64,000 bases of DNA from Acidobacterium sp. S8 (GCF_009765985.1 NZ_LMUM01000021.1:99665-163664), one strand, 5' to 3'. Shown: positions 27,720 through 38,065, counted from the first letter of the stretch. Notes: a model not told the origin generated them from the sequence alone. Translations and numbers: made by a program.

Positions 27720-28238
27720 TTAATGCTTATCGTGATCGGTTGAATCCGGGATGCGGCTGGCTTCAAAGCTGACGATCTTCCACTGACCGAAGCGCTTGTT
27801 ATAGACGCGGGTATAGCGATACCTGCCGCCAATGTCGCTGGAGCCGTTCGTGCCTGCGAGGTCAGCGCGAGAGGTCACGACTGCGGTGTCACCGTAAATC
27901 CGCACTTTGAGATCGTTAAGATCGAGCGTCGTAATGTGCAGGGTTCCGGCACGTCTGAGGGCCAGCGCTTCCGGCTTGGTTTCGATAGTACCGTTGGCAC
28001 TGATGCCAACGTAGTCGTCGGCCAGAAGGCGGTCCATGGCGCCCACATCGTTGCTTAGCTGCGCCTGACGCCACTGCATTTCCAGTGCTTCTATTTCCTT
28101 ATGTATCTCGTGGCTGGGGTGGTGTGGCAGCGCAGCTTCGGCAGAGGACGCAAACCCGCCCAGCCCGAGGCAAAGCAGCAAAAGGCACGCCCCATGGATC
28201 GCCGAAATTCGGGTGCGGACGCGGAAATAGCTGCGCAT
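27720..28238 (-). CDS. Secreted SnoaL/DUF4440-like protein
   Basis: A 172-residue protein with a signal peptide (GACLLLLCLGLGGFASSAEA). The mature domain is of the NTF2-like DUF4440 type: IEALEMQWRQAQLSNDVGAM, LLADDYVGISANGTIETKPE, the central strand LNDLKVRIYGDTAVVTSRAD and YTRVYNKRFGQWKIVSFEAS. Such domains bind small ligands in a conical cavity; the ligand cannot be inferred. An upstream in-frame ATG at 28406 would remove the signal peptide from the N-terminus, so 28238 is preferred. Convergent with folP, with a 9-base gap. Confidence 0.82.
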   Translation of the reverse strand: MRSYFRVRTRISAIHGACLLLLCLGLGGFASSAEAALPHHPSHEIHKEIEALEMQWRQAQLSNDVGAMDRLLADDYVGISANGTIETKPEALALRRAGTLHITTLDLNDLKVRIYGDTAVVTSRADLAGTNGSSDIGGRYRYTRVYNKRFGQWKIVSFEASRIPDSTDHDKH

Positions 28239-28411
28239 GTGCGTATTGGATGTTAGTCCGCTTTGAAAGTACGAGTCAAAAGGAATGCCCAGACGGGCAA
28301 TTTTGGACCCTGAAGGCTGCCTTCTCTGATCTGAATGGATATCGCCTGTCATTCTGTAGTCTGCGATGCAGTCAGAGCCATCGGGTGTTGTGAGCCGTGG
28401 TTTCAACAGGA

Positions 28412-28699
28412 TTAGACGACAGCCGTCAGGTTTTCGACAGTTCGATCACGCATGAGCTGGTAGAGGCCGCCGACCGCAAATTCCTTGAAATGCGAAGAAG
28501 CACGGTGCGCATCAAGAGACTTGCCATCCCGGTACTGCTCGTAAATAAGGACTGTCGACGGATCGTCTTCAACCCAATGCGGAATATAAGAGAGGCAGCC
28601 AGGCTCCTGCCTGGTTGCTGCGGCAAGTTTCTCCAAAATTTCGGAGATCTGCTGACGGTCCTGATCGGCGAAGCGCATGCGAACGGTGAAACTAACCAT
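28412..28699 (-). CDS. ABM-domain (YgiN-like) monooxygenase
   Basis: A 95-residue protein. The pattern VSFTVRMRFADQDRQQISEI, LAAATRQEPGCLSYIPHWVE, STVLIYEQYRDGKSLDAHRA and SSHFKEF corresponds to the YgiN/quinol monooxygenase group. EPGCLSY and HRASSHF are near-consensus positions. Such proteins work as dimers on quinones or similar aromatic compounds without cofactor. It lies 173 bases upstream of the DUF4440 gene on the same strand. The substrate is unknown. Confidence 0.87.
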   Translation of the reverse strand: MVSFTVRMRFADQDRQQISEILEKLAAATRQEPGCLSYIPHWVEDDPSTVLIYEQYRDGKSLDAHRASSHFKEFAVGGLYQLMRDRTVENLTAVV

Positions 28700-28855
28700 A
28701 ATGGAATGCCCAGCTAGAAAGTACGATAAAACTTGTGACTAGGGAAGCAGGAAAAATGTTGTAGGCATGCGTTATCGCTTGCGAGCCTGATCTGGATCAA
28801 CAGTCATGAAATATGCCGTGCTCCATCGATGCGCCTGCCTCAATGGAGGATGGAT

Positions 28856-29779
28856 TCACTGCTGAGGTTTAGCGGGCGGTTGCTGAGGCGCTTGCTGATT
28901 CCCCTTGTCATTGTCGATTTCCTGGCCATCGAAAGTAATCTTGACGGAAGTACCGAAGCGCTTGTAGTTGGCGTACTTCAATGTCTCGCGGATATGCACG
29001 TCCTGGCTTAGATACCCATTGCCTCCAGAGAAATGCAGTACACCTTCGCCCCGGGTATACACGGGAAACCAGTACTTACCGTCAATCTGCTGGCGGTAGG
29101 TAGTGAAGGGCGGCGACAGGTCTTCGTGTCCCTTGCGAGTATCGTCTGGCACATTTTTGCCATTCGTGACGACGATTTGTAAATCCTTCTGATCAACCCA
29201 GATGCGGCCCTGGAAGTAGCGCTTGTTTTTTTCCATCACCTTCGGCTTCACGTCGAAAACATAGGTATCGAGCTCATCGACCTTCTGCCTGCCGACATAA
29301 GTAAGAACATACTGGCCCACGTCTTCCTTGGTGAGCACAAAGGGCAGGCGCTGCTCGATATCCTGAAAATCGGCAGGGCTCATGGAAATGCGCTGCAGAG
29401 AATTTTGCGGCGCGAAAACGACTTTCTCATAGCGATGCCCGGTGGGGTCGAAGGTGATATCGGTCACTTGATAGTATTGGCCGTCGACCTTTCCATCGTC
29501 GTCAATGGTCTCGATCTTTACACTGCGCTCATAGGTATAGTTCCCCATCGCCGTGCGAAACTCTGACTCCTTGGCGGTGAAGTTATCGATAATCTGCTGC
29601 GATGGTACCGACGAAGCCGAGGTATCGAGCTGACCAAAGCCCTGGTCCAGCGGCATGGCCGTATACGATACCTGAGCCAAGAGCGGTACGGCAGCTGTGA
29701 ATCCAACCGCAAGAACTACGCAGGCATACAGGCATCGGGTGTAGTGAGACAGGGCAATCACTGGAAACTTCTCCCTCAA
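28856..29779 (-). CDS. Secreted hypothetical protein, LolA-like fold suspected
   Basis: A 307-residue protein with a signal peptide (LYACVVLAVGFTAAVPLLAQ). The mature region has alternating strands such as RSVKIETIDDDGKVDGQYYQ, YVLTYVGRQKVDELDTYVFD and GRIWVDQKDLQIVVTNGK, then DGKYWFPVYTRGEGVL. This is the layout of outer-membrane lipoprotein-sorting-like (LolA/LolB half-barrel) proteins common in Acidobacteria. The C-terminus is Gln/Pro-rich (NQQAPQQPPAKPQQ). The gene is divergent from the sensor kinase (107 bases). The function is not known. Confidence 0.75.
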   Translation of the reverse strand: MREKFPVIALSHYTRCLYACVVLAVGFTAAVPLLAQVSYTAMPLDQGFGQLDTSASSVPSQQIIDNFTAKESEFRTAMGNYTYERSVKIETIDDDGKVDGQYYQVTDITFDPTGHRYEKVVFAPQNSLQRISMSPADFQDIEQRLPFVLTKEDVGQYVLTYVGRQKVDELDTYVFDVKPKVMEKNKRYFQGRIWVDQKDLQIVVTNGKNVPDDTRKGHEDLSPPFTTYRQQIDGKYWFPVYTRGEGVLHFSGGNGYLSQDVHIRETLKYANYKRFGTSVKITFDGQEIDNDKGNQQAPQQPPAKPQQ

Positions 29780-29886
29780 CAGAATAGACGCGTCTGCCCG
29801 AGGAATGGACGGCCAATTTGAAGCCTGTCGACAAAACGTAATCTAAAATTGGTCCGCTAAGGGTACACTTGCCTCAATCTCCTTGA

Positions 29887-31911
29887 ATGAATGAGTTTTA
29901 TCGAGTCCCGGCACTGGTGCTCCTCGGAATGCTGCTTGTTGCCTTCGTCCTGCTTTATTTACAGGCGCGAACAATACGGCGGCTTCTGTGGCTCGTGGGT
30001 TGGAGCATGGTTGTCGTACACCTCGTCACCGAGGTTGTACGCATTCACCGGGTCGGTGTCGGTTTTGCAATTGCCAATGCCAGCCTCGTATTAGGCGCGC
30101 TGATGTTTCTGGGTTCGATGTCGCCGCTTGGGTTCAAACGGTGGCCGAAAATCCTTTATGTTTATGCGTTTTCGGCACCTTTGCTGCTGTTCACCATTCT
30201 TGCTTCTCTTGGTTCGCCGTCCACGCCAGGGCGGATCGTGCTCGGGTTATGCACATTGGCGGCCGTCTACAGCGCGATTTTGTGGAGCTCACGCGACCAC
30301 CTACTTCCCAAGGGGTTTACTCTGCTCTTTTCGATCGGCGTGGGTGTCACTTGCCTCTGGCTGACCTATCAAAATGAATACCTTTTCGTTATGTACCTGG
30401 CTCAGAGCAGCAGCAACTTCATTACAGCGTTGCTCTTTCTCGCCGCCTATCGCCGCTATAGCCCCGGAATCATCTTGACCGCTGCCGGATTCTTCTTATG
30501 GAGCACGCCCGTCTTCCTTGATTTTCTGGTGACCGGGCCTGGCCTCCCGATGCTGCTGGTCGGACGCGGCACAAATCTCATTAAAGTGATGACGGCGTTC
30601 GGCATGATCCTGATCGTGCTGGAAGATGAGCTCGCGCAAAATAAGGTCGCAAAGGAGCGCGATCATCGCGCTCGGGTTGAGATGGAGAGCTACTCCGAGA
30701 TCGATCTTTCACTGCTATCCGGCATACATATGGAAGCCGCATATCAGCGGGCATCCGAAGTGATCGCTGAAGTGAGCCGCTTCAGCGAAGTAGTACTGTT
30801 TCTGATTAATGTCGAAGGATATTTCGGGGTTGCAGCACATGCCGGGATGAATAACCAGATGGTTGCCGGCCTGGAAGCCCTCGGCAAACGCATGACGATC
30901 GAGCAGGCAAAGATTTTTGGCCGAAGCGAAAATACGACCGTAGAAATGGGAGATACGGTGCTCCTCGATCTGCGTCCGCTCTTTATGCCCGATGACCTGC
31001 TCGAGAATCAGCAATATTACAAGGCCCACGCAATGCCTCTCGTCAGGCGGAATGGAGAAATTGAAGGAGTAATCCTGTTAAGCGGGCTGAAACGGCCGGG
31101 AAAGCCTTTGCAGGCAGACGATCTTCTACCCCTGCAACTGCTTGCGGCGCGGCTCGCCGCTATACGCGAACATGATGCGCTGTTGCAGCGTGTGGCGCGG
31201 TCGGAGAGACTTGCCGGACTGGGCCAGCTGGCTGCCGGTGTGGCGCATGAGCTTAATAATCCGCTTACCGTTGTGCTTGGATATTCGCAACTGATGGAAG
31301 AGGCGCTGGAGGGTCATGGCGCGCACGAGATGGCCACCCGGCTTCGAGGCTCCGCGCAGCGCATGCACCAGGTTCTCGAGAGTACGCTTCGATTCTGGAA
31401 AGCCTCCCCAACAGCCTGTGAAGCTGTTTCCATTCCTGAAATACTGCGTGACCTGAGCCGTTTGCAGCGGCCTGAATTCACGCGACGGCAGGTGGATCTC
31501 GAGCTTCGCCTGCCCGATGGCATTCCCCCCATCGAAGGCAATAGGAGCCACCTGCAGCAGATGTTTCTCCACCTGTTGAAAAATTCGCTGGAAGCCTTCG
31601 ACTCCTCCATACAGGGACGCAAGCATTCTGTTCGCGTGGATGTGAGCCAGCATGCAGACAGCGTAAAGGTTCTGATCTCTGACGACGGTCCCGGCTTTGC
31701 TAATCCCGAACACGCCTTCGATCCATTCTTCGCCTCAAAGTGGAAACGCGATGCTACCGGCGCAGGCTTGAGCCTTTGCTATGCCATCGTGCGCGATCAT
31801 GGCGGTGAGATTTCCGCACATAACATCGAACCGCACGGATCGGTGCTGGTAGTGGAATTGCCCTTTTCACAAAAGCGCTCAGGTTTTGTTCAAAATGGCT
31901 GGAAACAGTGA
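29887..31911 (+). CDS. Membrane sensor histidine kinase
   Basis: A 674-residue kinase. Residues 1-235 contain seven or eight membrane helices, an unusual integral sensor. A GAF-like region follows (about 275-440, LVRRNGEIEGVILLSGL), then the H-box VAHELNNPLTVVLGYSQ with phosphoacceptor His454, an N-box HLLKNSLEAF, and the G boxes SDDGPGF and GAGLSLCYAIVRDHGG. No receiver domain is fused, and no response regulator gene is next to it, so the partner is elsewhere. The stop overlaps the recX start by 4 bases (ATGA). The multi-helix sensor suggests a membrane or small-ligand signal. Confidence 0.92.
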   Translation: MNEFYRVPALVLLGMLLVAFVLLYLQARTIRRLLWLVGWSMVVVHLVTEVVRIHRVGVGFAIANASLVLGALMFLGSMSPLGFKRWPKILYVYAFSAPLLLFTILASLGSPSTPGRIVLGLCTLAAVYSAILWSSRDHLLPKGFTLLFSIGVGVTCLWLTYQNEYLFVMYLAQSSSNFITALLFLAAYRRYSPGIILTAAGFFLWSTPVFLDFLVTGPGLPMLLVGRGTNLIKVMTAFGMILIVLEDELAQNKVAKERDHRARVEMESYSEIDLSLLSGIHMEAAYQRASEVIAEVSRFSEVVLFLINVEGYFGVAAHAGMNNQMVAGLEALGKRMTIEQAKIFGRSENTTVEMGDTVLLDLRPLFMPDDLLENQQYYKAHAMPLVRRNGEIEGVILLSGLKRPGKPLQADDLLPLQLLAARLAAIREHDALLQRVARSERLAGLGQLAAGVAHELNNPLTVVLGYSQLMEEALEGHGAHEMATRLRGSAQRMHQVLESTLRFWKASPTACEAVSIPEILRDLSRLQRPEFTRRQVDLELRLPDGIPPIEGNRSHLQQMFLHLLKNSLEAFDSSIQGRKHSVRVDVSQHADSVKVLISDDGPGFANPEHAFDPFFASKWKRDATGAGLSLCYAIVRDHGGEISAHNIEPHGSVLVVELPFSQKRSGFVQNGWKQ

Positions 31912-32471
31912 TGAGCTTCGGTCGCGCCAAAAAACAGAAACAACCCTTAAATGAAGCGGCGCTCTATGAGTATGCCATTGGGGCGTTGGGCCGTCGCATG
32001 CGGACCGTTGCCGAGTTGAAACGGCTGATGCGTTCGCGTGTGGAAGAGGGTGATCCGGGTGAGGCGAAAATAGACGCAGTCATCACGCGCCTGAAAGAAC
32101 AACGCTATCTCAACGACACGAATTTTGCCGCTGATTACACGCGTCTGCGACAGGAGAACAACCGGTTTGGCAGGCGTCGCGTACAGCAGGACCTGATCCA
32201 GAAGGGCGTGCACTCGAACGTGATTGCGCGCACCCTTAATGCCGCATACGAGAATGTGAACGAAGAGGAACTGGCGCGGCAGCATCTGGTTCGGAAGCGA
32301 GTGCGGAAACCGGCGAACGAGAAAGAAACAGCGCGCGTGATGCGGCTGCTGGTGCGTGCCGGATTTTCTACCGGCGTGATCTTCAAGATTCTCAAGAGCT
32401 GGGATGTGAATGAGGACGCATTGGCACAGCTTGAGAGCCTGGATGGGGATGAGGGTGCGGCGTCGGAGTAG
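31908..32471 (+). CDS. recX: RecX regulatory protein
   Basis: A 187-residue helical protein that inhibits or modulates RecA filaments. The three-helix repeats are visible: ALYEYAIGALGRRMRTVAEL, RLKEQRYLNDTNFAADYTRL with RFGRRRVQQDLIQKGVHSNV, and a third block from EELARQHLVRKRVRKPANEK. It overlaps the kinase gene by 4 bases. RecX directly before alaS is the same order as in E. coli (recA-recX-alaS), but recA is not here. The C-terminus is acidic. Confidence 0.92.
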   Translation: MMSFGRAKKQKQPLNEAALYEYAIGALGRRMRTVAELKRLMRSRVEEGDPGEAKIDAVITRLKEQRYLNDTNFAADYTRLRQENNRFGRRRVQQDLIQKGVHSNVIARTLNAAYENVNEEELARQHLVRKRVRKPANEKETARVMRLLVRAGFSTGVIFKILKSWDVNEDALAQLESLDGDEGAASE

Positions 32472-32487
32472 GTGAAGCGTGGTGTTG

Positions 32488-32516
32488 CGGTCCATCGGCT
32501 GCGCTCAGGATGACAA
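32488..32516 (-). repeat. Degenerate GTCATCCTGAG-type intergenic repeat
   Basis: Read on the minus strand it begins GTTGTCATCCTGAGCGCAGC and so matches the first half of the dispersed repeat at 2238 and 35307. It lies in the 153-bp gap between recX and alaS. Confidence 0.45.
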
Positions 32517-32624
32517 CCCCTTTGATTTGACAATGTGCCTGCGTCGGGACCTGGTGAGTGACAGCTCAATGGAGGCGGCGAAGCCGCGTGTCGCTGGACG
32601 CGCAGTCCTATAAACTCTAAAGAT

Positions 32625-35303
32625 ATGCAATTTCGTTCCGGCTCTGAAATACGTGAGATGTTTTTGAAGTTTTTTGAGACGAAGGGGCACCGTCGCGTGC
32701 ACTCGTCCTCTCTTGTTCCTGCCAACGACCCAACGCTGCTCTTTACGAACGCTGGCATGAACCAGTTCAAAGACGTGTTTCTCGGCCTCGAACACCGCGA
32801 CTATAACCGCGCCACCACATCACAGAAATGCGTGCGCGCGGGCGGCAAGCATAACGATCTTGAAAACGTCGGCTTCACGCGTCGTCACCACACGTTCTTC
32901 GAGATGCTGGGCAACTTCAGCTTTGGCGATTACTTCAAGAAGGACGCCATTGCTTATGCGTGGGAGTTGGTGACGTCGCCAGAATGGTTCGGCATCTCCA
33001 AAGACCGCCTCTACGTCACCATCTTCAAAGGCGAGAACGGTGTGCCGCGCGATGAAGAGGCCTATAACCTGTGGCTGGATCAGGGAGTGCCGGCGAACCG
33101 CATTCACGAATATGGCAGCAAGGACAACTTCTGGCAGATGGGCGATACCGGGCCGTGCGGTCCATGCTCGGAGATTTTTTATGACATGGGGATTGAGGCT
33201 TCCGAGACGGGTGAGGACAAGCCGTTCGGAGAAGATGAGGCCCGTTACGTTGAAATCTGGAATCTTGTCTTTATGCAGTTCGACCGCAACCAGCAGGGCG
33301 AGTTGAACCTGTTACCCAAGCCTTCGATTGATACGGGTATGGGGCTGGAGCGCACTGCTGCTGTGCTACAGGGGAAGATTTCGAATTTCGAAACCGATTT
33401 GTTCATGCCGTTGATTCAGAAGGCTGGTGAGCTGACTTCGACGACATATCAGGATGGCAATGCGCCTACGGATGCTTCGTTGCGCATCATCGCCGACCAT
33501 GCACGCGCGGCTACGTTTCTCATTTCAGACGGCGTGAATCCTGCGAATGAAGGGCGCGGCTATGTGCTGCGCAAGATTCTGCGCCGCGGGATCCGTCACG
33601 GGCGATTGCTCGGACAGGAACAACCTTTCATGCGCGAGATGGTGTATGCCGTTCGCGATGAGATGCAGAATGCGTATCCGGAATTGAAGGAGAGCGCGGA
33701 CCGTGTTGCCAAGGTTGTTGAGGCTGAGGAGCGACAGTTTGCAAGAGTTCTTGAACTGGGTTCACGACAACTGCAGGCTGCCATGCAGAATGGCTCGCTT
33801 TCCGGCGATCAAGCCTTCCACCTTTACGAAACATTCGGTCTGCCCCTGGACTTCATGATGGACGCTGCACGCGATCAGGGCATTCATTTTGATCTTGATG
33901 GTTTTGAAAAAGCTCGCGCTGAAGAGCAGGCGCGCGCCCGCGCTTCATGGAAGGGCGGCGCGAAACAATCGGCGAGTCCGGTATTTCGTGAGCTGCCAAA
34001 GACTGCTTTCGAAGGCTATCGCTATCTGCGTACGGATGGAGCGGAAGTGCTGGCTATCGTCAAGGATGGACAAGGTGTGCAGACGGCAGGTCCCGGCGAT
34101 GCGGTCGAAGTTGTGCTCGATCACACCAGCTTCTATGCCGACTCGGGCGGACAGATCGGCGACACCGGTTGGCTCTACTCCGATGATCACAATTCCGTCG
34201 TCGCCGATGTGAGCGGATGTACCAAGCCGGTGCAGGGTGTCTTTGCGCACAAGACGATTCTGCGGCAGCCGCTGAAGATCGGCGACAAAGTCGATACGGT
34301 TGTTGACGGCGGCTTCCGCAATGCGACACGGCGGAATCATACCGGAACGCACCTGCTGCACGCAGCGCTTCGCGAAGTGCTTGGCATGCACGTCAAACAG
34401 GCCGGATCGCTGGTCGAGCCGAACCGTTTGCGTTTCGACTTCTCACACTTCACCGCGATTGCCGATGAAGAGTTGCAGGAGATCGAAGACATCATCAACA
34501 AGGAAGTGCTGGGGAATACGGCTGTGGTGACGATTGAAGATGTGCCGATTGATGTGGCCATCAACGAGTACCACGCGATGGCGCTCTTCGGCGAAAAGTA
34601 TGGCGAGAAGGTTCGCGTGGTGAAGATCGGCGACTTCTCGACCGAGCTTTGCGGCGGTACACATACGGGCGCAACCGGCGAGATCGGCGTCGTCAAGCTG
34701 CTCGGCGAAGGCAGCGTGTCTTCAGGTGTGCGGCGCGTGGAAGCTGTGACTGGCCTTGGGGCATTGAATGAATTCCGCCGTGGCTTTGAAGTGGCGCAGC
34801 TTGCTTCGCACTTTGCTCCGAGCGCGGACTCGTCGCCCGCGGATGCGTTGAAACACAAACTGACCGCGCAGGACGAAGAGCTGAAGAAATTGCGCCGCGA
34901 GCTGGAGCAGATTCGCATGAAGTCCGCTGCCTCGGCAGTTTCAGGCGCTGCGGATCAGGCGGTTGAGGTGAAGGGAATCAAAGTCCTCACACAGCGCGTC
35001 GATTCGCTCGACCGTGGGCAATTGCGCACACTGGTCGATAATCTGCGCAACAAACTTGGCTCCGGCGTCGTCATTCTCGGCTCCGCGCAGGAAGAAGGCA
35101 AGGTCGCGCTCATCGTCGGCGTGACCAAAGACCTCACCGGCAAAGTGCAGGCGGGGAAAATCGTCGGCCAGATTGCGAAGCTTGTCGGCGGCTCCGGCGG
35201 AGGACGGCCGGATATGGCCGAGGCTGGCGGCAAGGATGCTGGTCAGCTGGATGCGGCGCTGAAGAGCGCTCCGCAGGTGGTGGGAGAACTCGCCGGCGAG
35301 TAA
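32625..35303 (+). CDS. alaS: Alanyl-tRNA synthetase
   Basis: An 892-residue class II synthetase. The catalytic domain has [13 protein letters not shown] and [20 protein letters not shown], with [13 protein letters not shown] as motif 3. The editing domain holds HTGTH (His572, His576) and CGGTH (Cys676, His680), and the C-terminal DHHA1 domain ends [14 protein letters not shown]. All domains are complete, so cis-editing is expected in addition to the free-standing editing protein at 11774. It follows recX with 153 bases between. It would charge tRNA-Ala, including the CGC isoacceptor at 11631. Confidence 0.97.
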   Translation: MQFRSGSEIREMFLKFFETKGHRRVHSSSLVPANDPTLLFTNAGMNQFKDVFLGLEHRDYNRATTSQKCVRAGGKHNDLENVGFTRRHHTFFEMLGNFSFGDYFKKDAIAYAWELVTSPEWFGISKDRLYVTIFKGENGVPRDEEAYNLWLDQGVPANRIHEYGSKDNFWQMGDTGPCGPCSEIFYDMGIEASETGEDKPFGEDEARYVEIWNLVFMQFDRNQQGELNLLPKPSIDTGMGLERTAAVLQGKISNFETDLFMPLIQKAGELTSTTYQDGNAPTDASLRIIADHARAATFLISDGVNPANEGRGYVLRKILRRGIRHGRLLGQEQPFMREMVYAVRDEMQNAYPELKESADRVAKVVEAEERQFARVLELGSRQLQAAMQNGSLSGDQAFHLYETFGLPLDFMMDAARDQGIHFDLDGFEKARAEEQARARASWKGGAKQSASPVFRELPKTAFEGYRYLRTDGAEVLAIVKDGQGVQTAGPGDAVEVVLDHTSFYADSGGQIGDTGWLYSDDHNSVVADVSGCTKPVQGVFAHKTILRQPLKIGDKVDTVVDGGFRNATRRNHTGTHLLHAALREVLGMHVKQAGSLVEPNRLRFDFSHFTAIADEELQEIEDIINKEVLGNTAVVTIEDVPIDVAINEYHAMALFGEKYGEKVRVVKIGDFSTELCGGTHTGATGEIGVVKLLGEGSVSSGVRRVEAVTGLGALNEFRRGFEVAQLASHFAPSADSSPADALKHKLTAQDEELKKLRRELEQIRMKSAASAVSGAADQAVEVKGIKVLTQRVDSLDRGQLRTLVDNLRNKLGSGVVILGSAQEEGKVALIVGVTKDLTGKVQAGKIVGQIAKLVGGSGGGRPDMAEAGGKDAGQLDAALKSAPQVVGELAGE

Positions 35304-35306
35304 CAG

Positions 35307-35442
35307 ATGTCATTCTGAGCGCAGCGAAGAATCCAGAGGCTTCAGCGGATATAGTTGTATAAGGTTTCTCGAAAAAAGTTGGGAAACCACGGCTCTCGAA
35401 TGTCTGCTGGATTCTTCGTCGCTTTGCTCCTCAGAATGACAT
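35307..35442. repeat. MITE-like element with inverted terminal repeats
   Basis: The ends are ATGTCATTCTGAGCGCAGCG...AATCCA (35307-35335) and, inverted, TGGATTCTTCGTCGCTTTGC...GACAT (35408-35442). They can pair over about 25 bases. Between them are 72 bases without coding sense. It starts 3 bases after the alaS stop. The terminal sequence is the same family as the repeat at 2238, so this may be a paired, possibly mobile, form. Confidence 0.6.
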
Positions 35443-35480
35443 AGTTATGGGAACGAGGCAGTTGGATAACACTCACTTTT

Positions 35481-35501
35481 CCGGTTTCCATACCGGTTTC
35501 C
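35481..35501 (+). repeat. Tandem direct repeat CCGGTTTCC
   Basis: CCGGTTTCC occurs at 35481-35489 and 35493-35501, a 12-base period that is close to one helical turn, about 80 bases before the amidase gene. It could be a pair of regulator sites; evidence is limited to the spacing. Confidence 0.35.
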
Positions 35502-35578
35502 TACTGTTAATTTCGTTTTTCCTGCGTTGCCCCCATTCCCCGCGCCACCTATAATGAAGCAGGCGCTGGCGTGCCGCT

Positions 35579-37966
35579 GTGAATCTGTCTATGCCCCTTT
35601 CCTACCGCTTCGGAGGACGCACGCTGTTTTTGCGCCTGACTATCTGCGCTTTCCTCCTTTCTTTACCCGCCGTTGCAGCGCAGCATCAGGCGCTTTCTCC
35701 CTTTGATAAAGCACAGCGTCTGCGCGAGGCCCTTGAAGGCCGTTCAGAGCAGCAGCGTACTCGCCGCGATTACGAGCGCGTGCTCGCTGCCTATCGCGCC
35801 GTCTATCATGGCGATCCGGCCTCGCCCAAGGCCGATGCCAGCATCTCGGCCGTAGCCGATCTACTGGCCGAACAGGGTCGCATCTTTCAGGATGAAAAGT
35901 CGCTGCATGATGCTATTGGGCAGTATGAGTTTCTGCGCAGGCAGTATCCGGCCAGCCGGTATCGCTACAGCGCGCTGCTGACAGAAGGGGAAATCTACCG
36001 CCATGATCTGGATGACCGCAGCGAGGCGAAGACCTCATTTCAGCAATTTCTAAAGCTCTATCCGCAGAATCCGCTATCCGATCAGGCGCGGCAGGAATTG
36101 AAGAATATTCATACCGAGGAAGTTGCGGAAAAGCACGGAAAGCGGCCAGGATCGCGGACGCCTGCGCCTGTGGTCGAAGCGCAGATAAATCCTGTCCCGA
36201 CTCCGTCTACCCAGGTTCCGCCTCCGGCCATTGCATCGTCGCGCCATAAAACGGTAACCACCACTCCGGTATTTCCACCGGCTGCCGCGCAGCCGCCGAA
36301 GCAGCAGGCGCAAATCCAACCACCTCCGCCGCAACCTTCTCCCTCTTCGTCATCTGGAAATGAGCCGGTCTCGGGTGATGGCAAGCTCAGCGATGCGGCG
36401 ATGAACGCGCCGCCGCCGCCGCGCAGGGGCAAACTGCCGCTCGTGACTGGACTGCGGCATTGGTCGACGCCCATTTACACACGCGTCGCCATCGACCTGC
36501 AGGATGAAGTGCAGTTTGAGGCCACGCGCGTGCCGAATCCGGATCGCATCTTCTTCGATCTGCACGGCGTCAAACTCTCGCCTGAGCTTGTGGGCAAATC
36601 GGTTGAAGTTACCGATGACGGATTCCTTAAGCGTATTCGCGTTGCGCAGTTCTCGAATGACGTAACGCGCGTCGTGCTCGATGTAAGCGACGTGAGCGAA
36701 TACTCGGCATTTCTATTACCGAACCCGTGGCGGCTCATTGTCGATGTACACGGTAAAAAACCGGGGACAATGCCTGCGCCGTCACTGATCGCGCAGCAGC
36801 CCCAATCGCCTGCTGCACCCACGCACGAGACAAACACCTCTGCGTTGCCGGCGGCCCAAGCGAAAACTACTTCGTCAAAATCGCAGCCTGTGCAGATGGC
36901 AGCGAATCACCCAATTCCAGCAACTGCATCTGTACCGCAATCTGATGCGCCCAACACCAACTCCTCCCTCAAGGACATTGCCTCTCTCGATCGTCAGCCA
37001 AACCGGGTGAAGGCGACAAAGCATCCAACAACGGCACCCGTGGTGCAATCGGTTCGCGGAACATCGCCCGAGCAGCAGCCAAATGAATTGGAAGCAGTCA
37101 ATGCGCCGCAGCCTGAGGCTCCATCCACCGTGCCGCCAGCGAAAAAGAGCAGCCGCAAAAACACTGCGCCTGCAGATTCGCCAGAGCCAACCATTCACGA
37201 GGCCACGCCAACCGCTACCGGGGAACGCTCCATGGTGCGCGCCCTTGGGTTGAAGATTGGCCGCATCGTTGTCGATGCCGGACATGGCGGACACGACTCC
37301 GGCACATTAGGTCCGGGAGGCATCGAAGAGAAGGACATCGTGCTCGACGTGGCGCTGCGACTCGGCAAGCTGTTGAAGCAGCGGCTGGGCGCCGACGTGA
37401 TCTATACGCGCGATGACGACACCTTCATCCCATTAGAGACGCGGACGGCCATCGCGAACAAAGCGCAGGCCGATCTCTTCATCTCCGTACACGCCAATTC
37501 AAGCTCGGATGCTTCGGCGCGCGGTGTAGAAACTTATTACCTGAACTTTACGACCTCCGCCGATGCTCTTGAGGTGGCGGCTCGCGAAAACGCGGTCTCC
37601 GACCAGTCGATTCATCAGCTCTCTGATCTGGTGAAAAAAATCACGCTGCAGGACAAGATCAGCGAATCACGCGAGTTCGCTTCCGATGTTCAGCAGAGCC
37701 TCTACTCCGGCCTCGAAGACGGCAATCCGGGACTCAAAGATCGCGGTGTGAAAAAAGCGCCTTTCGTTGTGCTAATCGGGGCTAACATGCCGTCCATTCT
37801 GGCGGAAATATCCTTCCTCACCAATCAGGACGATGCGCATGAGCTTCGTGACCCTGAATATCGCGAGCGCATTGCTGAGTCGCTTTACCGCGGCGTTTCC
37901 CGCTATGTCAGCAGCCTGAGCGGCGTGCGTATCGCGCAGAGCAGCGGACACGCGACCGGCAATTAA
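35579..37966 (+). CDS. N-acetylmuramoyl-L-alanine amidase with AMIN domain
   Basis: A 795-residue periplasmic cell-wall hydrolase of the AmiA/AmiC kind. The order is signal peptide (LTICAFLLSLPAVAAQ), a TPR-like helical region (40-180), a long Pro/Gln/Ala-rich linker, an AMIN peptidoglycan/septal-targeting domain (about 294-394, YTRVAIDLQDEVQFEATRVP), a second low-complexity linker, and Amidase_3 from about 560. Zinc ligands are in DAGHGGHDSG, EEKDIV and ISVHAN, and the catalytic Glu is in LAEISFL. The TPR part and the two linkers make it much longer than the usual 400-500 residues. It starts at GTG; an ATG lies 12 bases further in. Confidence 0.93.
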   Translation: MNLSMPLSYRFGGRTLFLRLTICAFLLSLPAVAAQHQALSPFDKAQRLREALEGRSEQQRTRRDYERVLAAYRAVYHGDPASPKADASISAVADLLAEQGRIFQDEKSLHDAIGQYEFLRRQYPASRYRYSALLTEGEIYRHDLDDRSEAKTSFQQFLKLYPQNPLSDQARQELKNIHTEEVAEKHGKRPGSRTPAPVVEAQINPVPTPSTQVPPPAIASSRHKTVTTTPVFPPAAAQPPKQQAQIQPPPPQPSPSSSSGNEPVSGDGKLSDAAMNAPPPPRRGKLPLVTGLRHWSTPIYTRVAIDLQDEVQFEATRVPNPDRIFFDLHGVKLSPELVGKSVEVTDDGFLKRIRVAQFSNDVTRVVLDVSDVSEYSAFLLPNPWRLIVDVHGKKPGTMPAPSLIAQQPQSPAAPTHETNTSALPAAQAKTTSSKSQPVQMAANHPIPATASVPQSDAPNTNSSLKDIASLDRQPNRVKATKHPTTAPVVQSVRGTSPEQQPNELEAVNAPQPEAPSTVPPAKKSSRKNTAPADSPEPTIHEATPTATGERSMVRALGLKIGRIVVDAGHGGHDSGTLGPGGIEEKDIVLDVALRLGKLLKQRLGADVIYTRDDDTFIPLETRTAIANKAQADLFISVHANSSSDASARGVETYYLNFTTSADALEVAARENAVSDQSIHQLSDLVKKITLQDKISESREFASDVQQSLYSGLEDGNPGLKDRGVKKAPFVVLIGANMPSILAEISFLTNQDDAHELRDPEYRERIAESLYRGVSRYVSSLSGVRIAQSSGHATGN

Positions 37967-38065
37967 CTTCGCCCTCCATCCCTCACTGTTCCGCTCACGA
38001 TCTTCGTTCTACACTGTGTGCTGCACTCTTGCCCCGTCCCCGGACAAGAAAAGGACATACGGCAT

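Noticed and set aside
35481..35501. CCGGTTTCC pair considered as start of a CRISPR array
   Set aside because: Only two units with a 3-base spacing; no spacers and no cas genes in the window.
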